The notes: a model not told the origin generated them from the sequence alone. Shown: positions 27,938 through 37,639, counted from the first letter of the stretch. The stretch: DNA of 64,000 bases from Rhodanobacteraceae bacterium (GCA_016713135.1 JADJPR010000020.1:496001-560000), one strand, 5' to 3'. Program-made: numbers and translations.

Positions 27938-29930
27938 TCAGCCGTTCAGCGCTTGCTCGATCTCTTCGAACGCTTCGGCGAAGAGATCGGACGACGCCTG
28001 CTGCACATCTGACAGCTCCGTCCAGTGCGTCATCTGGACAATTGCCATCGTGTCGGCCTTGCAGGCTTCCGCTAGGGTCTTCAGAAGCCTGGAGCTGTTG
28101 ATGTTGGCGGTCATAAGCAAGTCGTGCCCGCTCACGACGAAATCCGCAAACATCTGACCGGCGCGCTGTTCATACGCGATGTCCAGCGAACCTTCCGGCG
28201 TGTCGATGAAGAGCGTCGCCAGCGCATCAGCATTGGAGACGTGTTGTGACAGCGCCATCCTCAAAGCAATGTCGATGAAGAACCGCTGGCTCTCAGACAG
28301 CTGCGACTCCTTGCGCCGAGCGTTGCCGCGGATATCGATCTGCAACTGAGCACCGACGCCCTCGCCACTCGGCCCGCCGGTCACCAGGGAGATGTCCAGA
28401 TCCATGCCCAAGAACGACCGCGCCAAGCTCTTGAACCGCGGCACGAACTCCGCCTCGGCCTGCAGGTACCGCTGCTCCAGGTTGCGCTGCAGACCACGCA
28501 GCTCATCCTTGTGCCTGTCGCGGTCTCTGTACGCCTCGTCCCGCTGATGCTGCAGATCCCTTCGCGTCTCACGGAACGAGTCCAGGGTCTTGGCCAGCGG
28601 ACCATCAACCAACGCCATCTTCCCGCGCACAAGCTCCAAAGCCGCATGGTTGGCGCGCTCGAAGTCCTCCAGCGCGCTGCGTGTTGACAGCGCGGCATCC
28701 CGGCAGGTGCGCAGCATCTCGCTTAAGCGCGCCTTGGTGATGATCGCCTCATCCAGGTTGCGCTTGGCCGTCGCAAGTGCAGCGTCCAGCCGCGTCAATT
28801 CCGCGTTGTTCGCCCGGCGTCGCGTTCGTGGGCGCGATCGACGATGCACACAGCGGGCATTGCGTGGCCTGCAGCTTCGCCTGAATCGCCTGAGCGATAT
28901 GCACGCCCTCGTTTTGGCACACCGGACACCGGCAGTCGGCGATCGCGGAGCTGACCAAGGGGTGCCGCTGCGGCGAGGAGATCCCGGTCATGAACTGTTC
29001 GAAGGCCTTCGCATATGCGCCGCGCATTGCAATGACTTCAGCGTGCGAGCTCATGACTTTCAGCTCGGCTTCGTTGACCTGGCGTTCCGCCTCGTCGCGC
29101 TCTGTCACCGCGCGTTCCGAAGCGACGGTCAGCGCCTCGTACTGTGCTTGGGCATTTTCGCCGTCAGCCGTGTTGTCGGTACCCGCCTTTATGGACGCCT
29201 CCAGCGTCTCGATCCGCTTGCTTATGTTGTTCGCCTGGAACTGGTAGTTGCGACCACGCGACGCAGCCTTCTCCATCTCGCGGTGCAGCCAATCGGCGCG
29301 GCCGGCTTCTTGAGCATTCCCGCCAAAGCACACGTGCAGCAGCGCACTGGAGACCTCGCGATCCCAGAACACGAGGTGCCTACTCTCGTCGAATGTGAAC
29401 AGGAAGTGCTGCAACATGACAAACTGGTCGAATGAGTTCAAGCCGATCGTCTGGCACAGGTCACTCCTGTAATGCTGCTCGTTCTCCTCAGCGGCGGCCC
29501 CGTCAGATCTGTGCACGACGTTGCCGCCTTGCGAGATCTGAAGCTCTTCGAGGGCGCCGATGCTGAACAGGTTGCGCTTGATGGCGTAGGTACGTTCATG
29601 GACGCTGAACTGAACGGAAACTGCTGCAGCGTCCCGATCCAGCTCCGCAATGCGGCCGTCGTAAAACGAGCGCGTGTAGTCTCTGGCCTTCTGAAAATAC
29701 GCCGCGGCCGATAAGAACTCGCGCTTTGGCTCCGGAACTGCGCCCGTGAGCGCAAAGTTCACCGTGCCGAGGAACGTGGATTTGCCAATGCCGTTGGCAC
29801 CGGCCAGCACGTCACGCCCGATCGAAGGGCCAAGCGCACATCGGGATCCCGGCTGTACAGCGAAAAAGGCGTGGAGCTCGACGCTCCGCAGCTTGGGCCA
29901 ACTAAAGCGTGGATGCGTCTTAGTGCTCAT
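27938..29930 (-). pseudogene. SMC/Rad50-like ABC ATPase of defence module, one frameshift
   Basis: About 664 residues across two frames. The first frame holds Walker A GANGIGKST (about residue 44), a long coiled coil (KRIETLEASIKAGTDN onward) and two CxxC pairs, CPVC near 333 and CPLC near 357, forming a zinc site between the coils. Near 28825 one base too many shifts the frame. The second gives the returning coiled coil, the ABC signature LSESQRFFIDIALRMAL and Walker B ATLFIDTPEGSLD. All motifs of an active ATPase are otherwise intact. ATG 29930 is the first start before the conserved N-terminus. It heads the operon with the middle protein and the nuclease. Confidence 0.75.
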
Positions 29931-30074
29931 GTGCGCTGACAGTCTGGACAAGGGGCTTGTAGGCGAGCCGAACAGGCACAGAGCGCTAGATCGGGCCAAA
30001 TGAACGATAGCTGTGGCGGGCACGTAGAAGCGAGGACACCCAGTGATTCCCAGGCCTGCGAACGCAACTCTTCC

Positions 30075-30245
30075 TTTCTCTTATTGGGGGCGGATGCAGC
30101 TTTGGGCACGGGTGCGCGGTCTTGGGAACCTGGAGTCAGCGGTCGATGGGAGGTGGGTCCCAGACGAGCGCCATAGAGCTATTTGGGACAAGTCGCGCGG
30201 ACGCGACAGTTCTCGCACCGATCGATTGCAGCGTGACACTTCTGT
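30075..30245. repeat. Diverged duplicate of the hsdM upstream region
   Basis: The stretch GCTTTGGGCACGGGTG through GGTGGGTCCCAGAC and on to GTGACACTTCTGTACCAACC closely matches 38635-38800, which covers the start and upstream region of the truncated hsdM gene. Both copies are followed by RAYT element ends. Confidence 0.7.
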
Positions 30246-30513
30246 ACCAACCGCGGCCGCGAAAGAGCCGTAAAAGCGAGGACACCCATCGATTCCACCG
30301 AGAACGAATGGGGACAAACGCGCCAGTCGCTGCTGATTCCTTCGTGATTTCAACGGCTTGGTCCGAAGCTAGGACACCCATCGATTCCACAGCCAACGAA
30401 CGCAGACGCACGCGCCCGTCGCTGCTGATTCCTCCGTGATTTCAACGGCTTGGTCCGACCAAAGCCAACGCCCCCAGGCGCCCGCGGCGCCGAAAGGATG
30501 GCTTGTCCGGCAC
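30246..30513. repeat. RAYT element ends (GCGAGGACACCC units)
   Basis: Two GCGAGGACACCCATCGATTC-like ends (near 30283 and 30366) followed by ATTTCAACGGCTTGGTCCG and the GGCGCCCGCGGCGCC palindrome. This is the 3' flank of the RAYT remnant at 30514-31282. No gene is seen. Confidence 0.75.
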
Positions 30514-31282
30514 TCAGTTCGAGAGCGAACGAGGCCACGCCCAGGCCGCGCAGCCAGCGCTGACCGATCTCCGCTGCCTTGTCGAGGAGCGCCGCCTCGC
30601 TGCCGATCACGCGACAGAAGCCTTGCTCGGGCTTGACCGCACGCACGCGGTGGGTCCACTCGCTGGAGTCCATGCCGAGGCGGTCAGGACGGCCGGCGGC
30701 TTGCCCGTGATCCGCCCGAAAGCTTGGTGGGGTGCCATTGGCGCCCGGTCATGTCGACCAGTTCGATGTACTCGGTGGTTGAGAGCGCCGTCACCGACAG
30801 GCCGCGGGTACCCATCACCGGCGCCAGCTCAGGTCAACGCGGTACGTTGGCTGTGGCGTGACCGTTGCCAACGGTCGTGCATGCCGATGTTTCGTCACCC
30901 GGATTCGACTCGATGGCTCGGATTCGTTTCAGGATGCTCGTGTGTGCCGAGCCCTCCAGTTGCGAGGTCATGCCGGCGCGGATGGGGTTCAGGTCCACAT
31001 AGGCCATGGCCGACAGCACCGCGGCCTCGTCGAGCAGGACCTGGGAGCGAAAGCGCCCTTCCCAGAAACGACCCTTGCAGTGGTCCTCGACATTCGCGCG
31101 CCGGGCGATGGGTTCGCTCAGCGACTTCATGAACCACGAGAGGCTGCAGAGCCGCGAGCGCAGCACAGCCAGCCGGGCATCTTTCGCGACAATCTGCGCC
31201 TTCGCTGCTTCGTACTGGCCATCCTCCGGTGGATACAGCCCCAGCCAGCGGGCGGCGACGTCGGGGAGCGGGCTTGCGTCAT
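30514..31282 (-). pseudogene. RAYT transposase remnant E1, internally deleted
   Basis: Matches the intact copies at 39457, 46683 and 48587 over its two ends but lacks about 245 bases that encode the HUH motif (junction near 31260), and has frameshifts near 30835. It retains the segment with ANVEDHCKGRFWEGRFRSQV and YVDLNPIRAGM. It is therefore not able to transpose. Confidence 0.85.
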
Positions 31283-31374
31283 GGAAGCAGCATGGCGCGA
31301 CCGGTTGGCACGGGATGCCAGAAGACTCCGGCGGCGGTGTCAGAAAGCGGATGACTTGCGCTTGTCCTCGCTCG

Positions 31375-31620
31375 TCGTGCCGGTTCTGGTCGACAGCGGC
31401 TTCCGTCGCGGTTCCGACATCTTCAAGGCGCTCGCGCTCGGCGCGACCTCGGTGGGCGTCGGGCGGCCTGACATCTGGGGACTCGCAGCCTTCGGGCAGC
31501 CAGAGGTCGAGCAGGTTCTGCGCATCCTGCGCAAGGAACTGTTGATCGCCATGCGCCAGGCGGCACGCGCACCCTGGCCGAGATAACGCCAGCGTATCTC
31601 AGCAAGGAGAGCGCGCGAGC
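31375..31620 (+). pseudogene. C-terminal fragment of FMN-dependent alpha-hydroxy-acid dehydrogenase, copy 1
   Basis: The frame reads VLVDSGFRRGSDIFKALALG, then GRPDIWGLAAFGQPEVEQVL and the end of the TIM barrel (LRKELLIAMRQ). This is the FMN-phosphate-binding C-terminal end of lactate/glycolate oxidase family enzymes. Only about 70 residues are present, and the 5' part is replaced by RAYT sequence. Near 31565 a missing base breaks the last codons relative to copy 2 (40553-40800). Convergent with the acidic protein gene. Confidence 0.8.
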
Positions 31621-31634
31621 TTCCCGCAGCCGCC

Positions 31635-31959
31635 TCACTCCTGTTCTTCGGCCTCTTCTTCGACCTCCTCTTCAGCCTCTTCCTCTGCTGCCTCTTCTTT
31701 CGCTTCCTCGGACGGCTGCGCGGCGGGTTCCGCTTTCGGAAGAAACCTCCGCCGTGGGTTCGGCGGAGGCTGCGCTTTCCTGTGCCGCAGGAGCGATGTC
31801 GCCGAACATCACTTCTGGTTCCGGCATGTACTCCGGGATAACAGGTTGTTCATCAGGAGGAAAAGTAGCCGCAGCGCTGGCCTGTGCGCACATCGGCGAC
31901 GCGGCGCATGCGAGGGCGACCGTGGCCAGGAGCAGTTGCGATTTCATCGGTATGGCCAT
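31635..31959 (-). pseudogene. Secreted glutamate-rich protein, copy 1, frameshifted
   Basis: Same signal peptide and body as the intact copy at 40814-41137 (MAIPMKSQLLLATVALACAA; EYMPEPEVMFGDIAPAAQES), but an extra T near 31737 shifts the frame, turning the acidic tail into SGTRRAAVRGSERRGSRG and giving an early stop at 31672. Part of a duplicated block shared with 40553-41445. Confidence 0.75.
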
Positions 31960-32294
31960 CGGTTCCTCGTCGCCACTGAGTGCAGAAGTACGGTAGCACG
32001 AAGGGAAGTGGCGCGCATGCGACCCACTGCCGGCGATGCTCGTGATCCGCGCCGGTCAAGGGATCCTGCCCGCAGAGCCAGGCGCGGCGTACACAGCGGG
32101 ACGCCGAACTGGGACACCCGTTGGATTTCACAGCCGACGAACCCGAAAAGCGAGGACACCCAACGATTCCAGAGCCAAAGAACGCAGACGCACGCGCCGG
32201 TGGCTGCTGATTCCTTCGTGATTTCAACGGCTTGGTCCGACCAAAGCCAACGCCCCCAGGCGCCCGCGGCGCCGAATAGGATGGCTTGTCGCGC
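31960..32294. repeat. Duplicated flank of acidic protein gene plus RAYT end
   Basis: The left part (to about 32120) is nearly identical to 41138-41300 and contains scraps of RAYT 5' sequence (CTCGTGATCCGCGCCGGTCA). The right part holds a RAYT end (GCGAGGACACCCAACGATTC near 32150) and the GGCGCCCGCGGCGCC palindrome. No gene. Confidence 0.7.
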
Positions 32295-32457
32295 TCAGTT
32301 CGAGAGCGAACGAGCCACGCCCAGGCCGCGCAGCCAGCGCTGGCCGATCTCCGCTGCCTTGTCGATGAGCGCACTCTCGCTGCCGATCACGCGACAGAAG
32401 CCGTGCTCGGGCTTGACCGCGCGCACGCGGTGGGTCCACTCGTTGGAGTCCATGCCC
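32295..32457 (-). pseudogene. RAYT fragment E2, left part, split by IS
   Basis: Encodes the last 50 or so residues of the RAYT protein (EIGQRWLRGLGVARSLSN at the end). It breaks at ATGCCC, where the IS1634-like element is inserted, and resumes at 34165. Confidence 0.85.
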
Positions 32458-34164
32458 CCCAAGTTCCGCACTCTCCCACCCGATTCCGGCTGGCTCGGCG
32501 GTTTCATGGTGTTTCCGATCAACAGCTTGCCTCGCCGTCGGCGCCTCTTCCGCGAAACCTCTGTAGTCACACGTTCAGGTTCGCTTACAGCTTGAACTCG
32601 CGCAAGGCGGTGCGTACCTTGGCCGCATGTTGACACGTATTTCCAAGTCCGGTGGGCGGGCCTATCTGCAGTTCGTCGAGGCCTTCCTTATTGACAACGG
32701 GGAACCTCGGCAACGGGTCGTTTCCAACTTGGGACGCCTCGATCAGTTGCGCCCGAAGGATCTCGATCCGCTGATTGCCGGTCTGCAACGGGCGCTCGGT
32801 CGGGCCCCGGCACCGGTGCCGCAAGTCGAATTCGTCAGCGCCAAGGCGATGGGCGATGTCTACGCCTTGCACGCGCTCTGGCAGGAACTCGGCCTGGAAA
32901 GCGCCGTGGCACGCGCCCTGCGTTCGTCTTACCGGCGCTTTGATGCCGTCGCCATGGTCCGCGCCATGGTCTTCAACCGCCTGTGTGAACCCGATTCCAA
33001 GCTCGGCGTGCTGCGCTGGCTGGATACAGTGGCCATGCCCGGCCATCCGGACCAGACCAGTCACGATCACCTGCTGCGCGCGATGGATGCGCTCATGGAG
33101 CGCGCCGGCGCGGTCGAGGACGCGGTGGCCGCGCAGTTGCGGCCGCTGCTGGACGACGAGATGTCGGTGGTGTTCTACGACCTGACCACGGTGCGCATCA
33201 GCGGCACCGGCAAGGTCGCTGGCGATGTGCGCACCCACGGGATGAGCAAGGAGACCGGTGGCATCGCGCGCCAGTTCGTGCTGGGCGTGATCCAGACCCG
33301 CGAGGGCCTGCCGATTGCGCACCAGGTGCACGCCGGCAACATCGGTGAGGTCGGCACGCTGCTGCCGATGATCCAGGCCACGGTCAAGCGCTATCGCCTC
33401 AAGCGGGTGATCCTGATCGCCGATCGCGGCCTGCTCAGCTTGGACAATCTGGCAGCGGTCGAGGCGTTGAAGAGCGCCAGTGGTGAGCCGATCGAGTACG
33501 TTCTGGCAGTCCCGGGCCGTCTTGGACGCACAGGATGAGGGCACACCACAGCGTGGACGTCGCTCCAGCGACCGGCGCGCCTACCTCAAGTTCTCGGAGC
33601 TGACCAAGGCCGCGCGCTTGTCGCGGATCGTCAAGGCCGACCTGCAGGCCGAGCGCTTCAGTTACCGCATCGACAACGACGCCAAGCGGGCCGCTGAGAT
33701 CCTCGACGGCAAGCTGCTGCTGGTGACCAACACCGATCTTCCGGCGGCGGGCGTCATCGAACGCTACAAGGCGCTGGCGGACATCGAGCGCGGCTTCCGG
33801 GTACTCAAGAGCGATATCGAGATCGCACCGGTGCATCACCGCTTGCCGGAGCGCATCCGGGCGCATGCGCTGATCTGCTTCCTGGCCCTGCTGCTCCACC
33901 GCGTGATGCGCATGCGCCTGAAGGCCACCGCCAGCACACTGTCCCCGCAACGCGCGCTGGCGCTGTTGCGCCAGATCCAGCAGTTGCACGTGAAGATCGA
34001 CCGCCGCTGCGCTACTCGCACCAGCCAGATCAACGCCGCGCAACGTGGCGAGCTGCAGCAACTAAAACTGCCAGTTCCCCCGGTCGACGACCAGGCGTAG
34101 TGACAAATCCGCAATCCGCGCACAGCGGAATCAAATACTTACGGCTGCGGCTGCGGAACTTGGG
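32458..34164 (+). mobile_element. IS1634-like insertion sequence with terminal repeats and target duplication
   Basis: The element starts CCCAAGTTCCGCA and ends with the exact complement TGCGGAACTTGGG (13-base inverted repeats). It is flanked by ATGCCC at 32452-32457 and 34165-34170, a six-base target duplication, inside a RAYT remnant whose undisturbed sequence contains ATGCCC once. Total length 1707 bases, with one transposase gene. The intact ends and target duplication indicate a relatively recent insertion. Confidence 0.88.
32627..34100 (+). pseudogene. IS1634-type DDE transposase, frameshifted
   Basis: The first frame (32627-33538) has the conserved N-terminus RISKSGGRAYLQFVEAFL and the DDE core pieces VVFYDLTTVRI and ILIADRGLLS. 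Near 33520 the frame changes after YVLAVPGR, and the second frame continues with AYLKFSELTKAARLSRIVKA and the region around the catalytic glutamate (ADIERGFRVLKSDIEIAPVH). The total of about 490 residues is a little short for the family, so a small deletion may accompany the shift. Programmed frameshifting is less likely because no slippery site is obvious. Confidence 0.82.
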
Positions 34165-34285
34165 ATGCCCAGGCGGTCAAGGACTGCCGGCGGCTTTCCC
34201 GTGATTCGCCCGCGCTTTGTGGGGTGCCATTGGCGGCCGGTCATGTCGACCAGTTCGATGTACTCGGTGGTTGAGAGCCCCTGTT
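34165..34285 (-). pseudogene. RAYT fragment E2, right part
   Basis: Continues the RAYT sequence interrupted by the IS, encoding the region around TEYIELVDMTGR. It ends abruptly at about 34278, where unrelated DNA begins. The 34286-34429 stretch that follows shows no gene. Confidence 0.8.
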
Positions 34286-34429
34286 CGGCACCTACCGCAG
34301 CGTGGCATCACCACGGCGACCTTTGCCGAGCGGTTAGACGGTGACGAACCGGCGGCACAGCGGTGCCACTCATGCAATCGCGACACGGGGAACATTCCAT
34401 ACGCGAATTGTCCATCCCGCTGCGCGAAA

Positions 34430-35512
34430 CTACTCCCTGTATACGTCGTGGTAATTAGACAGAACGGCAACCTCATCAAGCTTGCCGGCAATTACCGAAA
34501 ATTCAGGGGTTCGAAGAATTCCGAGGAGAACCTCTCGCGCAAACGATAAATTCCCCTCACTTCGATAAGCGCTTTCCATGCCAAGACGGACATGCACTTC
34601 AAAAGGAACGTCGCTTCTACTAAGTCGTCGCGCGCGCAATTGGTCCATCTCAAATAGAATAGAATCACGCGCCGGATTGCGCAAAGTTCTCGCAATGTCC
34701 ATTTGACGCTCTTGTCTTGGCCTGCAAAGCAGCGACTCAAATCCGGGAGCAGCCCGAAGTTCCTGAACAAATCCATCAATCCCGCGCTCATTTCGATCAC
34801 CGGGCGACGATGACAGCTCCTTATCGAATGCACTTGATAGTGCCGGGGACAGATTCCACCCAGCGCGATTGTCAATTGAGAGACCAAGGGCAAATAGCAA
34901 AACAAGCGCAAAGGAATACTGATCAGAAGCGACAGAACCCCGACTCCCGTTAATTATCTCCGGCGCGGCGTAAGCTGGAGTACACGGGGTCCCCGAATTT
35001 CCCGTCAAACTGGACAACGGAACTTTCGCAGTCCCCAAGTCACACAATCTCGTGCCAGTTCCATCCACCAAAATATTCTCCGGCTTCAGATCCCGGTGGA
35101 CATATTCTCTTGAGTGCATCCACTTCAGCCCGACAATCGTTGTCGAAAGCAGGTCCAATAGAGTCCGAAATGGAAGGTCACGCTCGGAGTGAAGATAGCG
35201 CGCCAAATTACCTTCGGCAAGGCTCATAGCAATCCACTGTGTACTTCCAATCCTACCCGCACCAAAAGGCGTCGGAAAGGAGTCCGGACAAGCCGTCGCC
35301 GCCTCAACCAACAGGTCAAACTCCCGCTTCGCACGATCCGTCATTGCCAAATCACAGGCGGGGAACAGCTTCAATGCTACTGCAGTCCCAGTTCCTAGAT
35401 CACGAGCTCTCCATACGTGCCCTTGCCCACCCCCATCGATTCGCGCTTCGAGCGAAAAACTGTCAATCCGATCTCCAACGTGGAACTCTTGGAGCTCAAG
35501 GCCGGGATGCAT
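34430..35512 (-). CDS. Ser/Thr protein kinase of a low-GC cassette
   Basis: A 360-residue Hanks-type kinase. The ATP lysine is K48 in VALKLF, the catalytic loop HRDLKPEN is at 139-146, and the metal motif is DLG (158-160) in place of DFG. The APE motif follows in YAAPEIING. The glycine loop is unusual (DGGGQGHVW). The last 100 residues are an uncharacterised helical extension without a membrane segment. AAGGAG seven bases before ATG 35512 sets the start, which lies inside the end of the upstream gene. Visibly lower GC than the host. It is the third gene of an NTPase / unknown / kinase operon. Confidence 0.87.
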   Translation of the reverse strand: MHPGLELQEFHVGDRIDSFSLEARIDGGGQGHVWRARDLGTGTAVALKLFPACDLAMTDRAKREFDLLVEAATACPDSFPTPFGAGRIGSTQWIAMSLAEGNLARYLHSERDLPFRTLLDLLSTTIVGLKWMHSREYVHRDLKPENILVDGTGTRLCDLGTAKVPLSSLTGNSGTPCTPAYAAPEIINGSRGSVASDQYSFALVLLFALGLSIDNRAGWNLSPALSSAFDKELSSSPGDRNERGIDGFVQELRAAPGFESLLCRPRQERQMDIARTLRNPARDSILFEMDQLRARRLSRSDVPFEVHVRLGMESAYRSEGNLSFAREVLLGILRTPEFSVIAGKLDEVAVLSNYHDVYRE

Positions 35513-36341
35513 AATCACTCTCCTTAATAGCCTCGACTGACCGGCTCAGCGCGCCGAGAATTGCCCGCCTCTCTCGAACATCCAATTGATCAAGCGCCTT
35601 TGACAATTGGATAAGGACGTAACTAACCCGATCGCCGAACGCCCTATTCATCGCATCATGCGCCCTGAATATATACGCTTTCGAACCTGTCGGCGGATCG
35701 CCCTCGCACCATGCTTGAGTCAACACTGCCAAAAAAATAGCATTCCTTATCTTCGCTTCTATCCAGCTCGTAACGCCACACTTGACGACTTTCTGGCCCC
35801 AATCCACCGACTCCAAGCGGGCTATTTGAAGGAGATTCAATCGAACGATTTCGCGAGATATCGGAATTCGAAGTGCGCACAGATGCAGATACGCAGGGTC
35901 TCGCGCGTGATTGTGAATCAGGTTATGTCCATGTGCAGTAATAATGAGTCGTCGCGAAAAACCATCGCCGTTTGACGGCTCTCCAGCGTCGATTGTTAGC
36001 ATGCAGAGATGCGACTCCAGCAAGTCGCAAACCGCCTGAATGAGCCCTGGATCGTACTTCCAGCCACCATTCAGGTCCTCCGCCAAATCGTGCAGCAAAA
36101 TACCACCGCGGCCGTGCTCATCTAGCGCATAAAGTACCCTCGAAGCCAGCAACATCGATGCAGGCCAAGAATTTACGCTCGCAACGCTAAAATCGCACCT
36201 CCCGTTCTCCACGAATTGCGGCCAGTAGAGGACTGGTACTGCCAGGCCGTCGTACTTAGTGAGATCATTGACCTCGAATGGAGATATTGCTGGACGACCG
36301 TCAGCTGAGACAATCTTGAATACTATGGGTGGAAACCGCAT
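35496..36341 (-). CDS. Unknown protein between NTPase and kinase
   Basis: A 281-residue protein with no recognised domain. The N-terminus is MRFPPIVFKIVSADGRPAIS. The middle part (ASRVLYALDEHGRGGILLHD, LAEDLNGGWKYDPGLIQAVC, LLESHLCMLTIDAGEPSN) looks like a winged helix-turn-helix of the kind found between sensor and effector parts of conflict proteins; this is a weak guess. It overlaps the kinase start by 17 bases, so the two are coupled. Low GC like its neighbours. Confidence 0.65.
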   Translation of the reverse strand: MRFPPIVFKIVSADGRPAISPFEVNDLTKYDGLAVPVLYWPQFVENGRCDFSVASVNSWPASMLLASRVLYALDEHGRGGILLHDLAEDLNGGWKYDPGLIQAVCDLLESHLCMLTIDAGEPSNGDGFSRRLIITAHGHNLIHNHARDPAYLHLCALRIPISREIVRLNLLQIARLESVDWGQKVVKCGVTSWIEAKIRNAIFLAVLTQAWCEGDPPTGSKAYIFRAHDAMNRAFGDRVSYVLIQLSKALDQLDVRERRAILGALSRSVEAIKESDYASRP

Positions 36342-36397
36342 ATTTCCGCGAAAAATCTGCTCGCGAACGCGGTAGCCGTGTTTATGATGACCCGAGG

Positions 36398-37015
36398 CTA
36401 GATCAAAAAACTCCCAGCGAGCACCTGCATGGCAGCTCGGAGATTCGGCATGCAGGTACGCATATTGGCGACAATTGGCTCCCGAAATCTTGCTTCGGAC
36501 TCAAAACCCAGTCTAAACTCGCTGAACAGCTCCTCCATGCGCGTTGAAAGTTCCCCTGCTCCTCGCGAGAGTGCGGTATGAACTGCCTCAAATCTCCGCC
36601 GGATGACCTGATCCAAGGGCGGACTCCTGATTTCATATTGCTCATGGGCGACGTCGGCTCTAAAAGCCTGATTTATCAGTTGACCTTGGACACTTACGTA
36701 AGTCGAGTTGCGCATTGCGAGCACCAAGGAAACGCCTGCAGGAATGCGCCTCGAAATAAACTCCCGCGTCGACGTTACTAGATCATTAAATCGCCTTTCC
36801 GACTCAACGTCACGACCTAATCGGTCATATCCATCAATTATACAGACGAAACATATTCCTATTGACTGAGCTATTCGGACAACCTTGCGGCAGATTGACG
36901 GGCTTACACTATCCGACAATTCTCCGCTCCCAGACTGAATGAACAGCTCCTTAACGAATACAGCATCATTTAGTGACGACTCTTCATCGGACGATTCTAA
37001 CTCCGCCAATAGCAT
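36398..37015 (-). CDS. C-terminal part of split P-loop NTPase
   Basis: A 205-residue frame holding the Walker B region ICFVCIIDGYDRLGRDV (hydrophobic strand ending in an aspartate) and, later, a sensor-like region SLVLAMRNSTYVSV and a helical C-terminus. It is in the same frame as the upstream 37079-37639 gene, and the only stop between them is a TAA at 37079-37081; the codons after it (KSSPLRNRAPDCAAAIAPYY) read as normal protein. It is therefore likely to be the distal half of one NTPase of about 413 residues. Confidence 0.6.
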   Translation of the reverse strand: MLLAELESSDEESSLNDAVFVKELFIQSGSGELSDSVSPSICRKVVRIAQSIGICFVCIIDGYDRLGRDVESERRFNDLVTSTREFISRRIPAGVSLVLAMRNSTYVSVQGQLINQAFRADVAHEQYEIRSPPLDQVIRRRFEAVHTALSRGAGELSTRMEELFSEFRLGFESEARFREPIVANMRTCMPNLRAAMQVLAGSFLI

Positions 37016-37078
37016 CTCGTAGTACGGCGCAATAGCGGCTGCGCAATCTGGCGCGCGATTCCTCAGAGGAGAAGATTT

Positions 37079-37639
37079 TTAGTAGTACTTCAGCAATACC
37101 TTTGTTGCTTGTGCATAGAACCATCGCTCGATATCCTGATCGAAACGCGCGGAGATTCTCCTGGTCAGATTGACGCGGACCACGACCACTTTCTTTGAAC
37201 TGAACGAATTGTTGAATCGAGATAGGAGATAATTCAAGAAAAATGTCTTGCCACAGCCGCGCTCGCCGCGGAGAACGAATATTCTGCCATTTGAGCCGCC
37301 CCCCAAAGCACTCATCCGTGAATAGGCGATCAAACGGCCCACGAAGTCAGCAACTATTGGCTCCGACGAGTTTAGTACCGTTTGATCAGGCTGAGACGTG
37401 AAACAATATGAATCAACAAGCAGTTGGGTCTGGGGCTCTCGACTTGGATTTGCCGGCAAATGCGTGAGTGCATCAATAATTCTACGGGTTGCCGTGTCGG
37501 CCGCGCCATCAATTTGATTTCTTATCGCACAATGAATGAGCGCATCAGCGATAGATCGACCCGAAAATAATGCCTTTTCAATGGTTCTGGAGGTCCTTAT
37601 CGTACTGGCGTAATCGGCCAAGGCGCCTTCAATGATCAC
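37079..37639 (-). CDS. N-terminal part of split P-loop NTPase (STAND/KAP-like)
   Basis: A 186-residue frame with Walker A in IFVLRGERGCGKTFFLNYLL followed by VVVVRVNLTRR, as in STAND- or KAP-type NTPases. The start is a GTG with GGAGG nine bases upstream, a strong signal. It stops at TAA after VLLKYY, and the frame continues as the gene at 36398. NTPases of this kind paired with kinases are typical of biological-conflict operons. The intergenic space 37640-37892 upstream is AT-rich and has no gene. Confidence 0.65.
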   Translation of the reverse strand: MIIEGALADYASTIRTSRTIEKALFSGRSIADALIHCAIRNQIDGAADTATRRIIDALTHLPANPSREPQTQLLVDSYCFTSQPDQTVLNSSEPIVADFVGRLIAYSRMSALGGGSNGRIFVLRGERGCGKTFFLNYLLSRFNNSFSSKKVVVVRVNLTRRISARFDQDIERWFYAQATKVLLKYY

